In this document: positions 22,901-35,109 of the stretch, in pieces
Position numbering within the stretch: position 1 is the first letter of the stretch
How the letters are laid out: each line of letters opens with the position of its first letter
Origin: Sparassis latifolia
Taxonomy: Eukaryota; Basidiomycota; Agaricomycetes; Polyporales; Sparassidaceae
Length of the DNA: 64,000 nucleotides
NCBI GenBank assembly: GCA_018466975.1
Contig: CM031563.1
Location: forward strand, 558,001 to 622,000
Direction: 5' to 3'
The notes under the pieces: generated by a model
The model's input: the letters and a program-made list of their open reading frames with translations, nothing else
Database searches by the model: none
What the model was told of the DNA's origin: nothing
Made by a program: the position numbers and the translations under genes

Positions 22901-25900
22901 TGTACGTCCTTGAGGGACTCAGGTGTAGCATTGAGAAGGGGACCTTGTGAACGGTGATCGAGCACTTGCTGTACGCAAGATGCCCCTGATGAGTCAGCAT
23001 CCAAGGACTCAGTTACTATTGAAGAAACTTCAGACTGGGGAGGCATAGTGAACGTATGCGACATATTGGCGGGTCCTGCATATATGCTCGTCGCTACCTT
23101 GTCCTTGTCCGGCGCAGATATAAAGGCACGCGGAGAAGATATCTGAGCACTGGAGTCGTCCACGACTGGAGTCTTGACTGCCGAATTTGACTCAACAACG
23201 CTAGTGGAGGAAGACCGACTCTTAACCTGCTGCTTGAAAATATCCTTGAAGAATCCGTTAGGGCCCCCATACAGTGCGCGTAACTTCTGTACCGGATGCG
23301 GCAACGACGGAGATTTCGTCGAAAGCACGACCGTCCTCTGAGTCTTCTTCGTCCCAGTATTGATGGAGCCACTGATTTGCATTGTGACGTCCTCCTTGCG
23401 TATCCGAAGACCAGAAGGGGCACTTTGTGCAACAATAGGCTGTTCAAGCTGCATCTTTGATTCCGCATAGCCCCCAGTGGTATTTGGCACTGCGTTTAGT
23501 TCTCGATCGGAGGCTTGAGCCAAAATGATTGGGATGTTGCAGTCATCTGATTTAGCTGCAGGCTCTGAGAAGCCGGCTATATCCTCCCGGGAGGCCTCGG
23601 GCCCCTCTGGATTCAACACCTCGTCTGTCACTGTGGACAGTATCGAGTTCAGTAGGGCATACCACGGATGATCTTGAGGTACTCCAGCTCACCAGGTAAC
23701 CCGACCTGTGTATCACCAAGGCTTGAAGATGTACGAGCATCCATGACTTTGACAGCAGCGGCATCCTCGGAATGAACACTGTGCCCATGATCGCTATCCA
23801 GGTTCAAGTCTTGCAATCGGCCTTGGACTGCAGAAGTCTCCGCACTGGCACTCCTGGCAGAGCCAACAGATTTTGAGTGTAAGGGCACAGATGTATCTGA
23901 GTAGCTGCCGGGCTCCGTTGACTCTTGGCGCACATCGTCAGTGACTTGACCATCAACGCCAGACGAGACATTGTCGGAATCAGAGAGATGGGCGTCGGCT
24001 TCCGGTACCTCATCGACACCAACAACAGGCTCATCCAGCGGCGCAGCGAAGTGGTCCACAAATCCCTGGCTTTCAATACGGTGACCACCAGCATCGTCAA
24101 TAGGCACGACTGTTGGTTCATCCAGCGGAGGAGCATTGTCCCGATTCAAGCTGCTTTGGATATCATCTGGCTGCCTGTGGACCTCGGCACCACCGAGCTG
24201 TTCGTCTGTAGGTTCGTCCGCTTGATGATCGTCTGCGTCGCCAATGGGCTCAACTGGAGGTTCATCCAATGACGGAGCGTCATGAGAATGATCCTCTTGA
24301 TGCTCAACATGCGTTCCGGCTTTTGGATTTTCAAACGAAGTCTTGTTCGGGACCTCATCGTCGTCACTATCAATGAGCACAATAGCGCCATCAGCGTCGA
24401 CGTTGTACTGAATAGAAGAAGCTCTCCAGTTGGTGCTAAGATTTTGAGAGGCCGGAGGATGGGGAGAGGGAGGTTGTTCATCATCGCTATCCATAATCAC
24501 AATGATGTCTGCTGGTGACTGGAATCCAGATGACCGCCGAACACGCTTAGCTAGCAGTTGACCAAATTTAGTGTCAGCCAACATTGCCTGTCAGTCTCAC
24601 AACGAATGCATGACGCACATGGTGTCGGCTGTTCATCATCGAATAACTCAATAAAATCGTCCTTGGATATAGCCGACTTCCGGCGGTCAGGAGCTGTGCA
24701 CAGAAGTTCTGAGTATGCAATAATCCGAGATAACGAGCGCATACCCTGAGTTGCGCTTATCGCAGAGCGAGGTGGGGCACGTTGCCGAGGCTGGGTCTTG
24801 ATCTTCGCTGAGACTGAGCCAACTACGTTGTCAAATATATTGTAAGCACCAATGAATACAGAATGGTCAGATTGACTACCTTTCGGCCGACCGCGGACGG
24901 GCTGAGAGCTACTTGGTATCCGCGAAATAGTGGTGAGAGCAGCTACAGAGCTCCGAGTGCGGCGCCTCTTGTGTTTATCGCGCATTCTCGATAAGTTCTC
25001 AGGCAGGTCATCGTCCGATGATGACCCAGGGCTTCTCCGCCGTTTAGTATTCTGTTTGCTCGACATGGATGCGTCTTTGCTTGACACAGTTGGTGCATCT
25101 TTCGACGCCGCGCCCTTGCTCGACACAATCGACACATGTTTCGACGACGATGCTGTCTTGCGTGAGGCAGTTGGTAGATCTTTCACTGAGGATGTCTCCT
25201 TTTTCGACACGTATTTATTTGACACGATTGGAGCATGTTTTGATGCAGACGGTTCCTTGTTCGACACAACCGGTAACTGGTCCGATCCGGACGCTTCAAG
25301 TCTCGACACGGGCAGAGATAGACGTGGACGCAGACATGGACGCGACAAGGATGCATCAGGTTGGGTCGACGAGGACGCTTCCATGCTCGACACAGCTGGT
25401 AACTGTTCCGACGTGGTCGCCTCACTTCCCGACGCTGGCAGAGACGGACGCGGACGTGGCTGTGGCCGTGGCAAAGGCGCTGCGGGTTGTGTCTGCGAGA
25501 CTCGTTCATCGCGGCTGAATTTCTCTCGAATCGGGGGAAGCTTGGGAGCAGACATAGGCGTCCTGAGACTGTGTCGTTAGGCGGTTGAAATCAATGCGCG
25601 AGAGATCTTACCAGTCTGGATTGACACCAGCTCTCCTCTCACTGCCAACGTTGGGAGTGGGTTGCGAAGCAGGTACCTGTTTCGCAGGGATAATGACAGC
25701 TTCGTCCTCGGACGAGAAAATGTTGGCTGTGGCATTCTTGCGTTTCCGGGCCGATGTCTGCGACTTCGCGCCACCGCGAATAGGTATTTGAGTGGCGGGC
25801 GGAGGTTTGGACAAGCTCGCATCCCTGTTCTTGGGAGGTTTGGACAACGGAGGGAGAGGAACCCTCACAAATTCTGGACTTGCTCCTGAGTTATCTATGA

Positions 25901-26305
25901 TCTTTCTCTTCTTTCTCTTCTTGGTAGTCTGAGTCAGAGGATTGGGAAGCGGAGACTTTGGGATGAAGTTTTGAGTTGAGGACGAGGATGGAGCTTCTAC
26001 AAGGATATTTCATGAGAGAAATATTGGCCGGGGACGTGTATATTCACGCACCATGACCAATTTCATCTTCAGTGAGAGACGTCTCCAGCTTCCTCTTTCC
26101 TGGGGGCGGCGTCGGGTCGATTTCGTCGCGCATATCCTGAGAGCTTGGTACGAGTTCGTCCTCTGACGGGGCGACAGAAGACGTTGGCTCGATATCTATG
26201 GGCAGATCAGAGTAGACCGAGTTAGCCGCCGATTTTGTCGAGAGGTGATGGCGGGGAGGACGAACCGTTCAAGACGGCCCAAGTTGGGCCGGGGGTGGCT
26301 GACAT
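19946..26305 (-). CDS. KMT1: SUV39/Clr4-type histone H3K9 methyltransferase with very long N-terminus
   Basis: Predicted to methylate H3 lysine 9 in silent chromatin. Minus-strand exons: 26305-26266, 26195-26052, 25996-25612, 25562-24619, 24550-23693, 23630-22383, 22324-21645, 21586-20801, 20750-20690, 20634-20538, 20487-20373, 20317-20303, 20256-20077, 20029-19946; 5,637 nt, 1,878 aa. The pre-SET has nine Cys (GCGCQGPC ... CSC ... ECNDLCGCSSEC). The SET domain has IGIYAGEYL, YCVDAYHAG, TRYLNHSCDPNC and ELCFSYF. The last exon supplies the post-SET CRCGTSKC. Exon 12 is 15 nt. The first ~1,450 residues are disordered, with SUMO-interaction-like motifs and short repeats; no chromodomain is visible. 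The first exon and start codon are the weakest part. A 57 nt in-frame segment (24880-24824) may be a further intron. Confidence 0.9.
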
Positions 26306-26520
26306 CGAGGTGATCGCGTACGCCTGCCAAACGGGCGTGTTCCCTGCTCCAGGCACTTCACAAAGGAGGCTCACAAAGGGCGACACACGAGGCCACTCGT
26401 CTTCCCAAAAACGCCGTCGCGTCCCTTCGCGGTGGGAGTCGAAGCTATTATGGGCGCTTACACGGGGGTGGTCGCCGTCACGGTTGACGCCAGCTCACGC
26501 CTGCCCGCCATCTGCCCGCC
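26306..26520. promoter_or_regulatory. Bidirectional promoter between the H3K9 methyltransferase and AMS1
   Basis: 215 bp between two divergent start codons. It is GC-rich with no clear TATA element. ORFs that cross it are shadows. Confidence 0.35.
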
Positions 26521-29500
26521 ATGTCCTGCAACCACGGCCACGGCTCGCGAACGCTGGCGGTCGACACTCCATATCCGAACCTCAACTACGGTCCAGGGGC
26601 CAAGTGGATCAAGCAGCTCACCAAGGATCGCCTCTCCACTTTCAATGGGGGTCACTTCTCCGATGTCAACCTCTCCTCCATGCTCTTTGTCCACCGCCTG
26701 GATGATTCTAGCCATGTTAGTCTGCAAATTTGGAGTGCTCCGGGCCTGTCCAAGCCTTCGTTTGAGGACGCGATGAAGCAAAGGTTCAGACCTGCCAAGA
26801 AGGGTGAATCGTTTGGGCCTTCATGTCAGTAGTTTGCGGTCCTCTATCTATCCATAGCATCGGTTCTCATACTTGCGAAAGGGGTATGTGGCTAGCATGC
26901 ATGCACGTCGTGTCCTCACTCTTGCACAATAGACCAATCATTGGTGGAAAGTCTCCGTAAACGTCCCTGCATATTGGGACCAGTATGAGCGCGTTCAGTG
27001 TATGTGCGCCCCCGTGGATCTCCGCAGCACGCTCACGTTTTGCAGTCGAGTTTGATCCCGGATGTGAAGCAATGATCTATACCACAGATGGCGTTCCCCT
27101 ACAAGGTATCACCGGAGGATTCGGTGGTGACCGACGTGTCGAATACATAATCCCGTGGAGCGCGAGGAAGGAAGGCAAGCATGAAGTCATCATTGAGTCC
27201 AGCTGTAACGGCATGTTCGGTGTACCGTGGAACGGCGACACCATCGAACCTCCCGATGTATGTCAGAACATTGCTCGTCTATCGCGAGATGTTCATCGTC
27301 TCGCTTAGATGAACAGGTACTTCAGTCTTGCCTCAGCAGATCTGGTGGTACCAAACCAGGAGGCGTGGGGACTGCTCTGGGATTTCCAAACGCTGCGCGA
27401 AATTGTTGACACTTTACCGGGGAACACGTCTCTCCAGAACAAGGCACTGACTGTCGCGAACGAAATCATGAACACGTTCGAGAAAGGTGATGTTTCCAGT
27501 GTCTCCCGTGCACGTAAACTTGCGGAAGGAGTGTTCGGCGAAGCTTGGGAAAAGGCAGGCGCAGGTGTGTACGATCACGGAGCCCCCGCTGCTACAATCT
27601 GGGGTATTGGACATTGTCATATTGATACAGCATGGTAAGCGAACCGTGCAGGGATACGAGGATGGGACTAGGTTTCACCGTCGTATCAGGCTGTGGCCGT
27701 ACCGTGTGACGCAACAGAAGGTCGCGCGGTCCTGGTCGACTCAAGTAGACCTCATGGAGCGTTATCCAGAGCATAGATTTACGTGCAGTCAAGCACAACA
27801 ATATAAATGGCTGGAACAGGTAAGCTTACCTCGAAGTTCTCAAAGAAATTGGTACTCAAGGCTCCCAGCTTTATCCACCTCTCTTTGAGCGCGTCAAGGA
27901 GAAGATTCTAGAAGGAAAATTTCATACAGTTGGCGGTTCCTGGGTTGAGAACGACTCGAATATGCCATCTGGCGAGGCTCTCGCTCGGCAGTTTATCTTT
28001 GGCCAACGGTACTTCGAGACCAAGTTTGGAAAGAGATGCGAGACGGCTTGGTTGCCTGACTCGTTTGGTCTCACTGGAGCTCTGCCGCAGCTCATTCGCC
28101 TAGCAGACATGAAATACTTCTTCACGCAGAAATTGTCCTGGTGAGATTATCTCTCTGTGACCTTGGTGTTGCATCTCACCTTATGCTTGCACGTAGGAAT
28201 AATATGTTGGTGTTCTTTATCCGTTTCGGCATAGTCGATAACTCACTTTTCTTCTAGCAACGTCTTCCCTCATTCTACTTTCAACTGGGTTGGCATCGAC
28301 GGTACTCAAGTACTATGTCATATGACGCCAGTCGGTCAGTATGCAAGGCTGTTTAAGTGATCCCAGATAACTCAAAACATTTCCCATATTTCAGACACGT
28401 ACACTGCGCAAGCCACCGTTGGCGACGTGAACAAGGGCCTCACCAATCACAAAGTGTGTGCTGATTGAACAATCTAGAAAGAGTTGCTCGCTGATGCATA
28501 TACAAGAATCTGGAATCGTCCGATATTTCCTTGCTCGTATTCGGTAACGGTGATGGTGGAGGTGGTCCGCTTGCCAAGATGTTGGAGAACGTGGGTTTTC
28601 TTCTGCCCTTCATATCTATCATCAATGTGATCTGAATGTTCGCAGCTCCGGCGCATCCGTGCAGTATCCAACAATTCGCGCGAACTTCCTCCGGTCAATA
28701 TGGGTCACTCTGTGGAAGAGTTCTTCAATGAGGTCGCCAAGGCTTCTGACGGCGGTAGCAAGCTACCAAACTGGTATGTGGCTTGATCAGAACATTGGAG
28801 CATGGCTGATGCTGTTCCGCCTGATTCAGGAGCGGTGAACTCTACCTTGAGGCAAGTACTACACTATGTCCTGAGCACATCTCATAGCTGATGTTAGAAT
28901 AGTTCCACCGAGGAACCTACACTTCACACGGTAAGTCCCTTGCTGGCTTTTTCCGATCCTACATTCCACCTCATTTGTCATCGAGGATCTATCAAGAAGG
29001 GCAACCGCAAGTCCGAGATTTTACTGAGGGATGTTGAGGTCAGTCAAGCGCATTCATGAGTCGTATCCTTTTCTCACCACGAGTGACCATGTTCGTAGCA
29101 TCTGGCAACTTTTGCATCGTTGTACAAGTTTCACAAGGGTGACTACGTCTATCCGGACGAGCGGATCAACGACTGCTGGGAGAAAGTATTGTTAAATCAA
29201 TGTATGTCCGATTGCCACTGTAATTTCGCTCAAAACCTAACGTACACCGTGACACAGTCCACGATGGTGAGTCCTTCATGTTGTAGATGGGTGTCACTCT
29301 GACGCACCGGTATCAGTTTTACCTGGTTCTGCTATGTGAGTTTTGAAACGGTTTCATGGGCGTTTTCTCACGTCTTCGGTTAGTGGTATGGTATATGAGG
29401 ATGCGGAGAAGCTCTATGCAGAAGTCCGCAAAGACGGCAAAGACCTAATCGAGAAAGCGTTCGAAGCCCTGATCCCACGCTCCATCCCTCTAACGGAGGC

Positions 29501-31319
29501 ATCCGCGAAGGCGGCGAAATCTGGCAAACTGGTGGCCTACAATACCACATTTTTCCCCCGCCGTGACGTCGTCAAAATCCCTCTTGCCGGTGGAGCCTCG
29601 CCTCTCCGGTCTCAGGCCGTACAGGCGTCGGAACATGGTTTGACGGGATATGCACTCATGGATGGATCGGCAGCCAGCGGCCTCGCTTCCACTACTGGGT
29701 TGTATGCGGACTCCATGCCGGTCTCTGGTTTGTGCAGACGTGATGAAATGATACGTGACGCGATACTGATGACGCTCTTTACGTCAGTGTTCACAAACGG
29801 CTCCGATCACTTCGTACTCAGAAACACCAGTGTGCAATTGACGATCGCCAAAGGCAGAATTACCAGCTTGGTTGACGTCGAGCTCGGGTTTGTCGTAATA
29901 CGCACAAAGCGACTGATATAGCTACTGACTTCTGTGTCGTTGCAGACGGGAGCTGATCCCCCAAGGTCAAACTGGTGGTTTGGTGATATTCGATGATCGT
30001 CCCAATTACTGGGATGCGTGGGGTGAGTACCCCTACAAATACAAGCGGGTTAGTCGCTTTCCGCTGAAGGTTATCGACAGACGTCGAAATCCACCATCTC
30101 GAGAAGCCCCAGCCGCTTGAGTTCTCAAACATTCGGATTGCTGCGGAAGGGCCTCTACGTGCCTCTCTCAAGTCAGAGTTCAAGTACCGCCAGAGCGACA
30201 TCACCGTGACTGTACGTAGAGTCGTTGATGTGTGCATCCAGTTGTTGACGGAAATCACAGATCTCGTTGGATGCAATTGCTGGTATTTGTTGTTCGCTAC
30301 GCACTGCGAACCTGAACTAATAACTGTGCAGCTTCAATGAAGAAGGACTCGCGTTCGTTCTTCAGGTTTGATGCCGTAGTGAACTGGCATGAGAGACACG
30401 AATTCTTGAAATGTGGGCAATGTTTTACAGCGCTGCGCACAGATGACTTACAGCTCTACAGTCGAGATACCTCTCAATATCCACAACGATTTTGCTACTT
30501 ACGAGACACAGTTCGGACACGTTCAAAGGCCCACCCACAAGAATACCACATGGGACATAGCCAAATTTGAAGTCTGCGGCCATAAGGTAAATTCTCTAGT
30601 GCGCAGCCGGATCTCTAATTCTCACTCCACGACCTCCTCCAGTACGCTGACCTCAGCGAATTCGGATATGGTGTCGCTATCCTATCCGAATCTAAGTATG
30701 GATTCTCCTGCCCAGGAAACGTTCTTCGCATCTCCCTTCTGCGCGCTGCCACCGCGCCAGATGCAGAACAGGACCAGGGCATCCACGAATTCTCCTGGGC
30801 TTTGATGCCTCATAAGGGTCATTTTTTGGAATCGGACGTGCCCGTCGCAGCATACTTATTCAATTCGCCCCTTCACCGTGAGTCCCTCGTGGCTGTATAT
30901 AGATTATCTACTTAACTCTGCCACAAGTGCGCCTCCTACCCGAAGAGGGTGCGCACATGCCCCTGCAGGCGGTAAAGCAGCCTTTCGTGATTGAGGGAGC
31001 CACCAACGTCTTCCTGGAGACCGTCAAACGTGGGCTGCACGATGAGTTTAAGACGTCCGATCTCGCTGCGCCCACCACGATCGTGCTGAGGCTGTACGAA
31101 GCGTATGGAGGGCATGCTCAGATAAAACTGAAGATTGCGGACCATATTCCTGTCGCGAAGGTGGTGACGACGAATTTGCTCGAGGACGAGGGACCGGAGG
31201 TTAAGGTGTTTGCTGAAAAGGATCGCACCTCGTCATTGAAGCTCGACTTCCACGGCTTTGAGGTGAAGACGGTAAAGATCAGCCTCGGAAAACATGCCGT
31301 TTCCGCGAGTGATGGGTAA
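26521..31319 (+). CDS. AMS1: Vacuolar alpha-mannosidase, GH38
   Basis: Ams1 trims mannose from free oligosaccharides in the vacuole, reached by the Cvt/autophagy route. 26 exons: 26521-26824, 26882-26883, 26933-26999, 27046-27257, 27309-27634, 27690-27819, 27869-28140, 28197-28205, 28258-28334, 28395-28453, 28507-28590, 28646-28773, 28830-28851, 28903-28930, 28986-29038, 29099-29201, 29258-29266, 29317-29335, 29384-29887, 29946-30022, 30081-30211, 30261-30282, 30332-30412, 30462-30586, 30643-30877, 30928-31319; 3,471 nt, 1,156 aa. Zinc site [13 protein letters not shown] and nucleophile Asp in WLPDSFG are intact, as is NQFHDVLPGSAI. No signal peptide is seen, as in yeast. The intron after 28851 is GC-AG, and exon 2 would be 2 nt. 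Confidence 0.93.
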
Positions 31320-32179
31320 GTGAATCACATTGGTAGTTGCTTGGTTGTGGTATTGACCGATTGCGCGCAAAGTACTTCAGTGAAGAGAGATAGCTGGGTG
31401 AGAGTTGACAAGATCTGAACGTTGAACATTGTGCCCATCTACATACAATGTCCGTCCTTCTGGACGCTGTCTGTACAAGTAGGGATGTGTAGGTAGAATA
31501 GACCACCATCTGCGTTTGGGAGCAAGAATTGATTTTCGGGAGATGTTTGGACGGTGAACACGTGGATGATAGGAAGCGTTCTGGAAAACCACAAAGGCAG
31601 AATGAGCAAGTGATGAGTCTCTGGACCGGTGCAAGTGGAGGCCCGGGTGCTGCAGGGAGAAGTCTATCTACTGTTCCCTCGGTGGCAGTACGAACTGGAA
31701 GGCACTGCGCAAGTTTGAGAAGTGCAAGGGGCGCAGCAGGAACTTCGCTGGCAGGCACCTCGCTGTTGCACACAGGCCACAGGCAGTAGTCCTGCAGGCG
31801 TCTCCGCGGTGGCCAGCGTCACGGCGGCAGGATGACTAAACGACGGAAATGGGTGCCGCGTTGTTGCCGGAAACGGATAAAACATATCGCCCAACTCTCT
31901 CCTCCAGACCGTCCTCTGGCAGTGCATATCGTCCCTTCTCCCACTCGTGCGCTGGTCTTTCCTATGAAAACCTGGCTCCGCCCTCTCCCCCTTTCCCTCT
32001 CATCGTCTCTACCCGCCGCAGCAGTACAACGTCGCCGTCCAACCCGGCGCTCCAGAACAAGAACAGCACAATAGATTCGGGCAAGTCGCGACAACGCCAT
32101 TGTCCTCGTGTTATCCCCCGCTAACCCCTCAAAAAGGCGATAAGTACAGCGCATCCTGGTCACATTGTCTACGCCCTTC
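31320..32179. other. Intergenic region between AMS1 and the FLC/TRP-like gene
   Basis: 860 bp without a supportable gene. ORFs on both strands overlap each other and resemble nothing. It should hold the AMS1 3' end and the promoter of the next gene. Confidence 0.5.
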
Positions 32180-34740
32180 ATGTTCTTCTTCGTCGCCCGG
32201 TTGCGACTTGCTACTGCTTTTGCCGTCTTCCTCTTTTCATCATTCAGTCGCGCGCGCCTCAACGAGCTTTGTCAGTTATCCGCCAACTCCCTCCCTTTCC
32301 TCACCGAGTGACACTCCTTTTGTATTCCAGTCGCTTCTTCAGTATCATACTGTGCCCCACCAGAAGAAATTTTGATTGAACAGCTCGACGTATCCTACTT
32401 CCAGGCCAACAACTCCATCTCCTTCAATGTCACCGCCGCCAGTGTCGTACGTCCTCGCATTGTGCTCGGCCTGTGCTCGTCGTTCACTGTCTTTCTCACT
32501 AGCTTCCCAACATCAGCGTCTCGGCCAATTTATACCTTAATGTTTATGGCATGCAGCCGCTCAACATCACCATCGACCTCTGCGGTCTTTTCGGCGGTGC
32601 CTTGTGCCCACTACCCCCGTACAACTTTTCAGGCACAGATTCGCTCGAGCTGCCTTCGTCTGTCAACATAGCGAAGGAGATTCCTGGAATCGCCTACGTC
32701 ATACCCGATCTTGAGGCGTTTGCTCAGCTGACTCTGGTCGAAGTTGGCACAAACCAGGTCAAGGCTTGTGTGCAATGTACCCTGGCCAATGGCTGGTCTG
32801 CCCGTCAGTATGCTGTCGAGTGGACTACCGGTGCAATAGCCCTTCTTGCCCTGGCATCGGCAGTATGGCAATCGGTCATGCAACCCATCGCACTTGCACC
32901 AGCTCGTCTGCTTGACATACTCTATCTTTTCCAGAGCATTGCAGCTTCTGCACTATTGGGTCTAAATTATCCTTCCGTTTATACAGCCTACTCCCTCAAT
33001 TTCTCTTGGGCGCTTGGTCTCTTTGCTCAGTCCCCGACATCTGGCATGCAAAACGCAATCAACAATATGCGTCGACTAACCGGAGGGAATGGCGCTGATG
33101 CATCCAGTAACGGTGCTGTGCCCCTGGTGAACCGCAAGTTGAGCCCATACAATGCTCCCGTGACACAGGCGTACCTCGCCTCTCAGTCTTTACTTGCGAA
33201 GGTTGCATCTTTGCAGCAGGTTGACCTCGCTAATGCAGCCAAACGAGCCGGCTTCGCAAAAAGGGCTGCGGACGCGATTTTGAAAGGGAGAGATGTAGCT
33301 GTGGTAACTCCGCAGTCATCAGATGTTTTGCAAGCGGGCATTCCTATCTATGCGAACTCCATCGGAATTGCCACTACCAATGCGTTCATGACGATCTTCT
33401 TCGTCGCACTCATCCTGACAGCAATTTTGCTGGTGGCGTTAGGCGCGGGATACGTGACGTGGCTCGCCCTGAGGCGTACGTTTTGGGGAAAGGACAAATT
33501 GGATTCGTGGCCGGGATTGAAGTCAGGGTATCTATGGTTTGCTCAAGCATGGGGCCTTCGGACAGCGTTGGTCACGTTCTTTCCCATAGCAATGTTCACT
33601 TTTTATCAGTGGACGTTGCATGACTCCTGGCTGTCCGTCCTTCTGTCTGTGATTTCCGTACTAATCGTCCTAGCATCCATCCTCATTCCATGTTTCTTCG
33701 TCTTGCGCCATTACCTGCCTACGTCATTCCCTGGTTCTTCATCCAACATGACAACTGCAATCTCATTATCGCCACTCACCGCACCATTCGTCTCTCGTCG
33801 CATATTCTATATCATCCCCATCCTGCTGGCCATATTCGTCAAAGCGCTCGTCGTTGGGTTCGCGTCATCCCACGGGCTCTTCCAAGCGATCTTCTTACTC
33901 GTCGTTGATGTGTTCCTTCTGGCCTCCCTCATTATCGCGAAGCCATTCCGTTCGCGACGCGCCGATATCCTCATGGGATTTCTCGCCGTTGTACGCGTCG
34001 TCTGCGGAGGGCTCTTGATTGCTTTTGCGGAGAGCATTCATTTGGCAGCAATTCCGCGAGTTGTCATTGGTATTGTCACTGCGGTGATTTTCTCTGTTAC
34101 CGTCGTCATCATGTTTTTCAACATCCTGGTCAACATGGGAATATGGCGGTTGATCAGATTTCTCCTGCCATTCGGGCGAAGAAGTAGGAGAAAGGCAGGT
34201 GACACCGAATTGGCCAGTAGCGCAAGTGAGCATGACTCGGATGCGTCGGCGGAGAGAGACTCGGAGAAGGTCAAGGAGAAGGATTCAGGGAAGAGTTCCG
34301 AGAGAGATTTGGAAAAGTCAGGTTCATCGGGCAGCACTGTTGAGACACCGAGTTCTGAACGTTTCTTTCCTCGCCCAGGTAATCCCACCCCGCCCTCAAG
34401 TCGCCCACTCACGCCCATGAGCGCGAACAGCGAGCAGCCGAGTTTCTACTCGACCGGGACTGGGACAACCTTGGGTGAGCCTCTCCCGCGGAGATGGTCT
34501 TTCCAGTACTCGCGGCCACCGTCCGATTCGCAGTCCCCTTTATCTCTGTCATTCATGAATTCACGACATTCGGTGACATCTTCGCCATCCTCTCCTTCGT
34601 CGGGTCTGCCAGCAAGGTACAGCCGACATATTTCGTCGTCAGCGCCATCTCCTATAGAAGAGTATCCCATGCACGAGGACGAGCATCTCGATAGACCAAT
34701 CAATGAAGTTTTGACAGTCGCATCTCTCTCTGGCTCATAG
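32180..34740 (+). CDS. FLC/TRP-like multi-pass membrane protein with ML-like luminal domain
   Basis: Members of this fungal family (yeast Flc1-3, S. pombe Pkd2) act in ER/plasma-membrane calcium, FAD transport and wall integrity. Exons: 32180-32270, 32331-32446, 32503-34740; 2,445 nt, 814 aa. A signal peptide (MFFFVARLRLATAFAVFLFSS) is followed by an ML-like domain with paired Cys (DLCGLFGGALCPLPPYNFSG; VKACVQCTL). Then come about nine transmembrane segments. The ~190-residue tail is charged and Ser/Pro-rich, probably cytosolic. Without the two upstream exons the protein would lack its signal peptide, which supports the splice model. Confidence 0.87.
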
Positions 34741-35109
34741 CATTCATTTGCGACCGGTCCTCTTCGCTATCTGCTTAGCTGGCAGCAGCGATCACTGACG
34801 CCAAGCCGTATCGTAATCATCATGCATATGCATCATCTATCTCATTCGCCGCATTCATACCAACGCATTGTCCTGTACGCATACTTACACTCGTTTGCTC
34901 TACCTACACGTTTGGATACGACCGGACCTCTACATAGATATTTTTATTGGTACTTCAATGTAGTGATATTAATAAGTTAGTCCGAAGACTCGGAAAAGAA
35001 ACTCGGCGGGGATCTGAGAGAGTTGCTATATTGGGGGTGCCGGGGACAAGCCGGGGATGTCCGACTTTGTTGACTGCGACGTCGACGACGAAGCGTCTTC
35101 CACCGTACC
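34741..35109. promoter_or_regulatory. Intergenic region upstream of ATP5
   Basis: 369 bp holding the 3' end of the FLC-like gene and the ATP5 promoter. An AT-rich stretch (about 34930-34980) lies ~150 bp before the ATG. No gene seen. Confidence 0.4.

Noticed and set aside
24551..25555. A separate gene ending in a Cys-rich tail (CASCIRC...)
   Set aside because: The tail is intron sequence; the 68 nt intron 24618-24551 keeps the frame into the next exon, and the summed exons are divisible by three.
31279..31773. 164-codon minus-strand ORF after AMS1
   Set aside because: No recognisable similarity, overlaps the AMS1 end, and looks compositional.
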